From: Nemertoderma westbladi
Lineage: Eukaryota > Xenacoelomorpha > Nemertodermatida > Nemertodermatidae
Direction: 5' to 3'
Assembly (NCBI GenBank): GCA_032718475.1
Contig: JAUCBJ010007967.1
Coordinates: 17,753 to 81,752 of the forward strand
DNA length: 64,000 nucleotides
In this document: positions 54,305 through 64,000 of the stretch, piece after piece
How the letters are laid out: every line of letters begins with the position of its first letter
Position numbering within the stretch: the stretch's first letter is position 1
Notes under the pieces: generated by a model
Databases searched by the model: none
The model's input: only the letters and a program-made list of their open reading frames with translations
Told to the model about the DNA's origin: nothing
Translations under genes and position numbers: made by a program

Positions 54305-56668
54305 GATCAAATTTAGTGAAGGTCGGCAGATCAGTGTGCAGCAGTGTGCGGTAGTGTGCATGAGTGTGACAGATAACAAAGCATTTCCTAAAGAATGCGC
54401 TTTATACGAAAATCATTAGCCATCCCGTTGTGTTTAGTGTAAGTCATAACTCTGTTTACATACTTAGAGCGCCACGTCCTAAAGGAACTGTTAATATTTC
54501 CCGAAAGTGAATAATATTTGTCAGAGATATTATAGTAACGAGCAATCGAATAATACAGTAAGTCTACACCGCAATAAGGTCAGAGCATCCGAATCCAGTC
54601 TCCCTTAACCGTGGGTGAATGGTCGCGCATAGACTGGCTTCGGCTAATGTAACTTTATGTGCACCAAATACTTGTTATAGGCTAAAGTCTATTTATAAAC
54701 TAGAAGACACCTAAAATTGGCAGGTTAAACTGCTAAAGGTCTAAAAGCGCAAACAATAACAGTTATTTTAGTTTCTTTATTGCAACATAGGCAATAAAGT
54801 CGAATGTACCGGTCGACCGGTAACCTGTAGGCCTAACTACCTAACCACCCGAACCGGTACTTACAGGTACATCAGTATTATTCGATTTTGATAATTATAT
54901 ACCGGTAGGTCTTGATATTTAATCAGGGACTGCAGCCCTGGTTTTTTATTGGGATTTTACTTATTTCTGTCAGTTTTATTTATCTGTAAGTTAATATTGA
55001 GCAGAAGGCGTGTAAGCCTGCTCAGATTGTACAAGTAATTTGTAGGCTGGATTGTTGACTGGCTGTTGTCAGGTCCGAAGAGATTGCAGTGTTTGTAGAG
55101 TGTATGTCCGATAAAATACTAGTTAGGAAGGTGGGGGCATCCAGTGTTGTAAGGTAAATCCCCTCCGAAAGAATAAGTCGTACTACTCCGTTAGAACGCA
55201 TACTAACTAACCATTTCGGAGTCTGCATATACTGTAGTTTATTTAGGCTTGATAGTAGTCTGTCAGCATTTGGTTTGTATTTTGTTTGTGTAGTCTGTAA
55301 GGGTAGCGTAATATTTATTATTCAGAGTTTATGCGATTATTCACAACATACACAACCCCAAGTTTATTCCTACAGTAATTATGCTTGTTATACATACCGT
55401 TATAGTTAAATTAATTAACCCCGGTACTACATCAGGGCTGTTTGGGGTAGGTAAAGACTGGTGATTTTATGCTCTAGTCACTCCAGCAGATACCGTGGTT
55501 CTTTTAGCTGTACAAGTATATTTAACTGCTGGTTATTTGTTGTATAAGTACTTGTACCTAATTTAGGGTTTAGTGTACAGTGCTTTCCGAAGGTAATTAG
55601 TGTGTAGGCAGTATATTTGTGTTGTAAAGTGGTTAATAGGCACGTTAGCTCTGGTTGGCTGCGGTAATTAACTTCTAGGTAGGGACACTCCGGGTACATA
55701 ACGTAGTACTTATAGAGCTGTAAAGCTAGAGACTATAAGTCGTCAGACGGTGGTATTTTCTTATCTAGACAACGCAATATATTTACTACTGCTTTATTAT
55801 TTTCAAATACCGTAGTATCCTGTCTGTTTGTAAGAACCAGAAATTCTAACTCCTTGTTAGGCTGGTTTGTAGATTTCTTGTAAAATTACCCCTAAAAATT
55901 TGTACGTGTAACTTTTGTGTTTATTTAGAGATTGTAATCTCACACAGTAATTGTACGTAATTTGTAGTAATAAGTAACTTAGTAAATTAGAATTATTTGT
56001 TTTAGTGTCCAACAAGTAGCACTCCACTGAGAGCGTTCAGCTTCTGTGTAGTGACTCCTCACCAGAAATAATAACATTTATTTCAAACATTGACAAAAAC
56101 CCATTATATGGGTATATATATATTATAAACCAACTCAAACCGATTTATAAAATAGTAGGCTTGTTATACTTCAATTAGGTCTTAATATCAGTTGGACTAC
56201 TGCTTAATAACAGTAATAAAGTAAAGAAAAGTACCCCTAAAAATTCAGAAAATCAGTTATTATAAAATAATTGACATACCGGTATTTACGATAGGCTTAT
56301 TATATTTATTTCTATAAATTTAAGTTGAAATTATATACCGGTATTCTGAAATTAATTCTAGCCTGTAATAATAATTATATATATACTATAAGTGTATGCT
56401 GTATACCGGTATTTACGATAGGCTTATTGTATTTATTTATATAAATTTATGCTGAAATTATATACCGGTATTCTGTGACAAACCCTGGTCTGTAATCATA
56501 CTTATATATATACTATAAGTATATACCTGTATTCTAATATATTGTATATATCACGTTACACTGAGTAACGGTACCGGTAATTAATTACTAGGCTTATAGT
56601 TGATACTGAATTACTAGACTTGCTTTAACTGTAGTTATAGTAGTAGACATTCAACTGTACAATCAAAC
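54305..56668 (+). mobile_element. Leader of element B
   Basis: Collinear with the leaders of A and C but shorter. The block containing AATAAGTCGTACTACTCC, TTAGAACGCATACTAACTA is present once, where A and C have two, and the 40-bp ACCGGTAC triplet is reduced to one unit. Rich in ACCGGT and TACCGGTA. No coding region. Confidence 0.7.
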
Positions 56669-57409
56669 ATGGCTGACACAAAACAAACTCTGTCAGATAG
56701 CCTCCTAGAAACAACAGTCTGCGATCCAGATAGGAGTGCGGAACATTTGAGACCAAAGTTCAAGTCCCCTCCTACTGTAAGAAAAGTCATCCCTTCAGTA
56801 GTAGTATCAGACCCTAGGCTAGTAAAACACCGTAGGTCTATCATAGGCACTCGGGCTCAAGTCAAGCGGGACCAAGAGGCAGCTGTTAAACAGCAGCAAC
56901 ACTCGAACTGAGAACTTATTTCTCAGCGGCCCGATAGCTCCAGTAGTTCAGATACTGTAGAGTTGACATCCGAACGCAGAGCCAAGATGGCAGAAGCAGT
57001 TTATTCGGATCCACTTCTCATTCTTCCTGAAGCCGTACTCACTAGGGTATTGATTGCGGTGGAAGAACATCAAATCGATTGGGCGAGAAGTAAGCGATCA
57101 ACCAAGGACAGTTATGCGGGATACACAAGGGAGGAACTGAAGTCTATTGTCGAGACGCAATGGAACTTCCCTGGACCCGGACTCCCGTTTAACTTATCGG
57201 AAGCTGCCTGGGAGGACCTATACAGGATGGGAGTGACAAAAGACACAAGAGATCCAGCTGTGTGGAAGAGGTCGGCAGCAGGATATGTACAGGGATTCTT
57301 CAGCTCTTTGGAGCGATTAGAGGAACAACTGTTTCAACAACCCCAAGGACCTCAAGAGCAGGGAGAGCTGCTTTACCAAGTTCGAGAACGAATCCTAAGA
57401 ATCAGCTGA
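56669..57409 (+). pseudogene. gag: gag N-terminal region of element B, interrupted
   Basis: ATG 56,669 starts MADTKQTLSDSLLETT as in A and C. After 80 codons a TGA at 56,909-56,911 interrupts; the same frame reopens (RPDSSSSSDTVE) and runs to 57,409. The second part (AVYSDPLLILPEAVLTRVL, ..YAGYTREELKSIVE, ..QGFFSSLERLEEQLF) has no counterpart in A, which has a Glu/Ala/Lys coiled coil there. The two subfamilies thus carry different mid-Gag modules. A frame change precedes the next ORF. Confidence 0.6.
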
Positions 57410-57479
57410 TCCTTTCGGCCTTTGAGGAAGCCTCGAAGAAAAGCCAAGACACGTCGTTGCAAGTTGCCGTAAAGACTTG

Positions 57480-59742
57480 ATAATTAGGCCTGTTCTCGAA
57501 GCCACCCCCTCTGTGATAGAGACCCCTGTACTTCCAGAACCCAACTCTAAATTCCCTTTGCACAGCACTAAACTACCTGTGCCCAGTAGAACAGCCCCTG
57601 AGACAATTCCTGTCCTGGACGCCGAGCGAGACATCAACGATTTATTGCCCGTCGTCCCTCGTCTACCCGCTACTATGTTGGAGGCTCCCGCTTCGGTGGT
57701 CGAGTGGGTGGATGAGGGATGGCGGGGGATGGATCTCCTGTTCGGGCAGATGCAGGAGACTGTTCAACAGTTCAAGGGAACAGTAAGGGAAAGTAGGTTA
57801 GAGTTGCAAGAAGTGCAGCAGAGTATCGCGTTAGAACGCGATAAATTAGTAAATATACAAAGGGGTATACCACCACCCCCTGTAACAATGTGTCAACCTG
57901 TTAGGTCTGAAGTATTTCATGCGCAAGGTGTGGAGCCTATACGCATCTATACTGCTAGTGAAGTAGAAACTCCTATAGTAAACCCTATTAAGGGTAATTA
58001 TAAACCTGTTGACAATGATATTCCATATAGACCTGATCATAATCCGAGAAATTTATATACCGATAACTCGATATTAAATAACACGATGGCCCAAGAAAGT
58101 TTTACGCGTCAAATGGCTAGAACCGAAGCCCGTCAAGCGGTAAAAGTGGGAGAGATCGTCAAGTTCAATGGAGATGAGATGAAATGGTTACCTTTTAATG
58201 AATATTACAAAGATAACATACAGAACTCTGTACTATCTAACGGAGAGAAACTTAGATTCCTCATCGAGTGCTTGGAAGGACCTCCCAAGTTAATGGCGTT
58301 AAAGTTTATTGGACATCCAGATGGATTAAGACAAGTTTGGGATACACTAAACATCAGGTATGGTAATAGGACTAACATAGCTAAGTATTTGTATGCGAAA
58401 TTAATGGCGCCCCGAAAGTTTCTTAGCAGTGGGATTATAGAGTTTTCCGACGAGATTCAGGAGATCTGTAGACAACTAGATTGGTTAGGTAAGTCTCATG
58501 AATACCAGAATTCTATGGTTGTAGGAGCCTTAGCATCAACTTTGCCAAAGGGTGGAGTAGGTACTCGCTGGGACAAAAGGGTTCTCTATTTGATGGACCA
58601 ACAACATAGAGATCCAACCATGACGGACCTTCTGTCATTCTTAAACAGAGAGGTAAGATTACAACTCCTAAAACAGTCTCGAGAGAAGACTCCAGAAAGT
58701 GAGGTAAGTGAAAAACCCGTTTCTAGGAGAAAGGTAATACCAGTGTGTGATACAGACGACGGCGAAAGCCAAACCTCCCACGAGGAGAACAGTGGGAAAG
58801 ATACCGAAAGATCTTATTATGTCAACAAAACTCGGAAAGACGTAAGTAAATCTAAGTCTCGAACCAGTGACAGGAGAGAACAGGTAACAACAACTCCTCC
58901 CACGTCTCCTAAGAGAATTCATGGAAGAAAGCCCGAGGAAAGAACAAGTGTGCACCAAACAGCACAGGTTAAAGTAAGTAACATCAAGCCCAAATGTGTA
59001 TTGTGCGACGGGCCCCATCGCTTGAGTGGGTGTGATGAATTCTTAAAGAAATCCCTTAAAGATAGACGTGATGTCATGTGGGATAAGCGGTTGTGTTATA
59101 ATTGCCTCAGACGAGGACACCAACGGCGGACCTGTTACTCAGATGCTAGTTGCGCTAAGTGCGGCGCGAAACATCATATCTTGCTGCACACAGAATTTGA
59201 AAGAACCTGCACGTGTCAGGTAAGTGAGCCCGAACGACATGTCCAATTCAGTGATGTGAACGACACTGACCACAGCTCTGAGATGGAAGGATTTTACACG
59301 GACGAATTCTCCGACGAAAACGAATCCTGTTATATGATAAACACCGCAGTGTATCGAGCGCTTACGTATGAGACTGAGACCGATAATGAAGTCCAATCGA
59401 CTATTCCCGACCGACAACCATCTTGGAAAGCGCCAACTTCCAACGTCGGAATTCGGGAATTCCCAGTAGTTCAGCTGAGAGTCCATGGGTCAGGTAAGAG
59501 TTTTATAGTAAACGCCCTCCTGGACTCCGGCAGCACAAGAACATTCATCGACAAAGAACTAGCCGAAGACATCTTTGCTGGACAACCCAAGTTCCGAACT
59601 AAGTTGAACCTTTTAGGAATTATGCAGGTTTGGAAATCCACAGTAGCTACAGACTACTATGTAGGCGCGTTGTCCACTCCCCAGGACGAACTAGGAGAAC
59701 ATAGCATAAGGTCAGTAAACATGGTGGCGATAAAAAACTTTG
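57480..59742 (+). pseudogene. Element B gag-protease, cut by element C
   Basis: A 756-codon frame (ATG MAQESF at 58,086, with about 200 in-frame codons upstream that are broken off in A). Same order as A: Pao-type Gag (WLPFNEYYKD, RFLIECLEGPPKLM), knuckles CVLCDGPHRLSGC, CYNCLRRGHQRRTC and CAKCGAKHH, and protease DSGSTRTFID near 59,522. The frame ends at KNFV only because element C's LTR (TGTAAA at 59,743) supplies a stop; A continues here with TTQADLYNWDEDK. Whether B had an RT cannot be seen in this window. Confidence 0.8.
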
Positions 59743-60518
59743 TGTAAAAGCTTCTGTGGGATATAACTGGCCCCTTTGCTTCGCAATCCAGTTTCCCCCC
59801 AGGCGCTGGAATACTCTAAAAAGGTTCTCTAACTGTATATATATTCCCCTCGCCCGCAAGGTACCGTTACAGGTGTTTTAACGGACATAAAAGTCATTCT
59901 GCTATATACGGTAAGGTATATATGGTAAGGCAAAAAACCTGCAATGCACCAAATACCTTTCACAGCTTAGCCGTGATGATTCATATTACGACATCTAACA
60001 GCTGGTTGCTGACATGGAAACAGCCATTGGACGCATGGTTCTTTGTTTGGCTTGAGCCAATCAGAGCGATTTTTCCTGTCGACGTGTAGCTTTTCGGCCG
60101 ATCATAAGGAGAGTGTTCAGTCTTACTGTTTTTACTTGATACTTTGTGTTATTGCTATCTAGGCCAGGAACAACGGCTCTAGAGTCAATTCGTTTCAGAC
60201 TTTAGAAGAAACATTAGTAGGCTTAAGATTATAGAGCGTATAACTGTTATCGGTTCATAACAACTCACATATCGGTCCATATCAGTACATTGTCATATCA
60301 TATCTTAATCTACCGTCTTAATAGTTTGCTGTTGTTTGGTTGAATATTATTTGGAGAACATTTATAAAGAACCCAAATTTCCCAATTTTCTTGATACACT
60401 ACAGGTTAGAGAGACGGGTTATATATAGCGATTGCGACTTATATTATTGTGGTTTGTAGTGAATTTAATGCTATTTGATAAGCACTACATGAATCCGTTG
60501 CTGTTCTCTTTATATATG
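59743..60518 (+). mobile_element. BEL-family LTR, element C 5' end
   Basis: Begins TGTAAAAGCTTCTGTGGGAT inside the protease-region coding sequence of element B. Very close to the 10,243 and 20,481 copies. It keeps the CCCCTCGCCCGCAAGGTACC segment. C is therefore younger than B. Its 3' LTR and the rest of B should lie to the right of the window. Confidence 0.75.
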
Positions 60519-63268
60519 ATAAAATTCATTGACGGTCGGCAAATTAGTGAGCAGTATTGTGTGTTACCGGTAGTGTGCATGATTGTGACTGATAACTAAG
60601 CATTTCCTAAAGAATGCGCCTCATACGTGAATCATAAGCCTTACCGACTTACCGTTGTGATTAGTATAAGTCATATCTCTGTTTACTTAGATAGAGCGCC
60701 ACGTCCTAAAGGAACTGTTAATATTTCCCGAAAGTGAATAATATTAGTCAGAAATTAATTATTAACGATCAATCGAATAATACAGTACAGTAAGCTTACA
60801 CTGCAATAATAATCTAAGCCCTCAGAATCCAGTCTCCCGGGAATATCCAGCGGGTGAATGGACGCGCACTAGGCTGGCTTCTGCTAATGTTGTGTTTATT
60901 GGTATTAAATATTTGTCATCTTCTAAAGTCTATTTATAAACCAAAAGACATATAAATTTTGGCAGGTTAAACTGCTAAAGGTCTTCAAAAGCGCGTACAA
61001 TAACAGTTATTGACTTTATTGCAGTAAGCAATAAAGTTGAAAGTACCGGTCGACCGGTAAACCTGAACCGGTACTTCTGTAGGTCCGTAGGCCCAACTGC
61101 CAGAACCGGTACTGCTGTAGGTCCGTAGGTCCAACTGTCAGAACCGGTACTTCTGTAGGCCTGTAGGCCCAACTGTCCTAACCGGTACTTCCAGTACAAG
61201 TACATTAGTATTATTCGATTTTGATTATTGTATACTGGTAGGTCTTAGTATTTAATCAGGGACTGCAGCCCTGGTTTTTTATTGAGATTTTACTCATTTC
61301 TGTCGGTTTTATTTACATGTAAGTTAATATTGAGCTGAAGACGTGTAAGTCTGCTCAGATTGTTCAGATAATTGTAGGCCGGACTGTTGTTAGATTGTTG
61401 TTGAGTTTGGAGAGATTACGGCGTGTGTAGAGTTTGTCCGATAGAGTGCCAGTTAGTAAGTTGGGGCAGCCATCGCTGTAAGGTCAATCCCCTCTTAAAG
61501 AATAAGTCGTACTACCGTGTTAGAACACATACTAACTAACAATTTCAGAATCTGCACATACTGTAGTTTATTTAGGCTTGACAGTATTCTGCCAGCGTTT
61601 TGGCCTGTGTTTGTTTGTGCGGTCTGTTCAGGTACCGTAATAGTTATTACTCAGATATTTTGTAGGCTGGATTGTTGTCTAGCTATTATTAGGTCTAAAG
61701 AGATTGCTGCGTGTGTAGAGTTTGTCTGATAAAGTGCCAGTTAGTAAGTTGGGGCAGCCATAGCTGTAAGGTCAATCCCCTCTTAAAGAATAAGTCGTAC
61801 TACCGTGTTAGAACGCATACTAACTAACCATTTCAGAATCTACACGTACGGTAGTTTATTTAGGCTTGGTGGTAGTCTGCCAGCGTTTTGGTTTGTATTT
61901 GTTTGAGTATTCTGTACGGGTAGCGTAATATTTATTATTCAGAGTTTATGCGATTATTCGCAACATTCATGTCCCCGAGTTTATTCCTACAGTAATTGTG
62001 TTTGTTATACATACCGTTATAGTTAAATTAACCCCGGTACTACACGGGCTGCTTGGCGTAGGACAAGACTGGTGATTTTGTGCACCGGTCACTCCAGCAG
62101 ATGCCGTGGTTCTTTTAACTGTTCAAGTATATTTAACTACTGATTATTTGTTGTACCAGTACTTGTACCTAATTTAGGGTTTAGTGTACAGTGCTTTCCG
62201 AGGTAATTAGTGTGTAGGCAGTATATTTGTGTTGTAAAGTGGTTAATAGGCACGCTGGATCTGGTAGTCCGCGGTAATTAACTTCTAGGTAGGAACACTC
62301 CGTGATACATAATGTAGTACCTATAGCGATACGGTTATAGGTCGTCAGGCGGTGGTATTTTCCTATCTGGACAACGCAGTGTATTTACTACTACTTATTA
62401 TTTTCAAATACCGTAGTACCCTGTCCGTTGTAATAACCAGAATTCTAACCCTTTGTTAGGCTGGTTTGTAGACTTCCTGTAAAATTACCCTAAAAATTCG
62501 TACGTAATATTTTTGTTGTGTTTAATTAGAGATTTAATCTCAACCATATCGTAAGTAATTTGTAGTATTAAGTAACTTAGGTAAATTAGAATTATCTGTT
62601 TTAGTGTCCAATAAATAACACTTCACTGAGAGCGCACAGCTTCTGTGTAGTGACTTCCCCAGAAATAATAACATTTATTTCAAATATTGACAAAACCCCT
62701 TTTAAACGGGTATATACATATTATAAATCAACTCAAACGATTTATAAATAGTAGGCCTACCATACAACAACTAGGTCTCCATATCAGTTGGACTACTGCT
62801 TAATTAACGGTAATAAAGTAAGTTAAAGTAACCAAGTAACCCTAAAATATTCAGAAATTCAATTATTCTAAAATAATTGACATACCGGTATTTACCATAG
62901 GCTTATTATATTTATTTCTATAAATTTGGGCTGAAATCATACCGTTATTCTGCAATTAATTCTAGTCTGTAATAATTATACTTATATATACTATAAGTGT
63001 CAGCTGTATACCGGTATTCACGATAGGCCTATTATATATTTATATATATTTGTGCTAAATTTATATACCGGTACTCTGTGACAAATCTAGTCTGTAATAA
63101 TACTTATATATATATTATAAGCATACCGGTATTCTAATATATTATATATATATCACGCTACACTGAGTAGCAGTATCGGTAATTAATTATTAGGCTAACA
63201 GCGATACTGAATTACTAGACTTGCTTTAACTGTAATATAGCAGTAGGCATTCAACTGTACAATCAAAC
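60519..63268 (+). mobile_element. Leader of element C
   Basis: Nearly identical to element A's leader, including the three 40-bp ACCGGTAC units (61,070-61,195) and the duplicated block (period about 288 bp, near 61,430-61,560 and 61,715-61,850). It ends at the gag ATG 63,269. The close match means A and C diverged recently. Confidence 0.75.
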
Positions 63269-64000
63269 ATGGCTGACACAAGGCAAACTCTGTCAGATAG
63301 TCTCCTAGAAACAACAGCCTGTTTCTCAGATCAAAGTGTAGAGAATCCCAGACCGAGGTCTGAAACCCCTCATACTGTAAGAAGGGCAACCCCTGCAGTG
63401 GTTGTGTCAGAACCTAGGTTGGTAGAAGCGATTTCGCAATTTGCGAAGTTAGTGAAGCGCCGTCGGTCTGCCATAGGCACTCGGGCCCAAGTCAAGCGGG
63501 AACAAGAAGAAGCTATAAAACAGCAGCAACCTCCTAGCCAAGAACCTAGTTCTCAGCGGCCCGATAGCTCCAGTAGTTCGGATACTGTTGAGCGGATGCC
63601 CGAACGCGGAGCGAAGATGGCGGATACGGTTTATGATGAGCGGCCAACCTATGAAGAATCAACCGACGCTACTTCTTCTCAAGTGGAAAGCGAGGTGGAA
63701 AGCGAGGTGGAAAGCGAAGTGGAAAGCGAATTAACAGCAGCAGAGAAGCCGCGAACTAGAGACGCCATTGACATCTATCTGTCAGACTATCAGCGATTCA
63801 TAGGAGACGAAGAGTTGAGGAGACGACTGTCTGGACTTCGCCCTAATAGTGAAGGAACCAAGCTTGTGTTGGACGCAATCGATGCGGAAATGTTAGCTGC
63901 ACTCCAAGCTGAATTTGATGAAAAACTCCGCCTCACTAGAGTCCAAGAAGAACAAATAAAGAAAAAACAGATAGAGGAACGAGGGGCAGCAGCAATAGCA
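63269..64000 (+). CDS. gag: gag of element C, open to window edge
   Basis: ATG 63,269 opens a frame still open at the last base (244 codons). It begins MADTRQTLSDSLLETTACFS and includes the ESEV repeat. It then continues through RRRLSGLRPNSEG, the point where element A has an extra base and stops, into the start of the Glu/Lys-rich coiled-coil region. This copy shows the intact arrangement for the family's N-terminal Gag. Whether C encodes an RT is outside the window. Confidence 0.8.
   Translation, partial: MADTRQTLSDSLLETTACFSDQSVENPRPRSETPHTVRRATPAVVVSEPRLVEAISQFAKLVKRRRSAIGTRAQVKREQEEAIKQQQPPSQEPSSQRPDSSSSSDTVERMPERGAKMADTVYDERPTYEESTDATSSQVESEVESEVESEVESELTAAEKPRTRDAIDIYLSDYQRFIGDEELRRRLSGLRPNSEGTKLVLDAIDAEMLAALQAEFDEKLRLTRVQEEQIKKKQIEERGAAAIA

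Overview
This is a repeat-rich stretch of a nuclear genome, most likely from an invertebrate animal. The evidence is BEL/Pao-type and other LTR retroelements, RTE-like LINE copies, several satellites, GT-AG splice signals, and animal-type enzymes (a METTL27-like methyltransferase, a branched-chain aminotransferase, a PWWP exon). I cannot assign a phylum. There are no bacterial operons, Shine-Dalgarno sites or CRISPR arrays. Most of the window is mobile or satellite DNA. Only a 12-kb central part (about 28.4-40.7 kb) looks like host genes.

Layout. 1-10,242: three same-strand blocks of an 18-bp BamHI-site satellite (1-3807, 6309-8082, 9651-10,242), split by two inserts. The first insert carries remnants of a decayed element and two matching hairpins. 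The second carries a possible first exon and a LINE/SINE-like tail. 10,243-20,480: a BEL/Pao-type element (A) with a 2.7-kb leader, a broken gag, and a gag-protease ORF that jumps directly to a fragment from downstream of RNase H, so reverse transcriptase is missing. It is followed by a Cys/His-rich ORF. 20,481-26,470: a related LTR, a 680-bp tandem repeat, and a minus-strand copy of a dispersed element (called X here) that contains a truncated LTR and a LINE tail.

28.4-40.7 kb: a Ser/Thr/Pro-rich repeat protein exon, a retroelement ORF remnant between two 110-bp direct repeats, an intronless METTL27-like methyltransferase, a 42-bp minisatellite next to a hAT-like non-autonomous element, a PWWP exon, a 21-bp minisatellite, a solo LTR with a clean 5-bp target duplication, and an intronless BCAT on the minus strand. 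41-49.5 kb: LINE remnants and two tandem plus-strand copies of element X, forming a large inverted pair with 22.9-26.5 kb. 49.7-53.2 kb: a 147-bp tandem array in which every unit carries a CTCF-like core, interrupted by an RTE-like LINE. 53.6-64 kb: BEL element B, cut in its protease region by the 5' LTR of a younger element C, whose gag is open to the window edge.

The host genes are not an operon and share no obvious pathway. The transposons form a nested history: satellite, X and B are each cut by LTRs of one BEL-like family that all begin TGTAAARGC. The most unusual items are the 147-bp CTCF-like array, the satellite that is open in all six frames, the RT-less gag-protease element, and the BCAT lacking the second cysteine of the usual CXXC switch.
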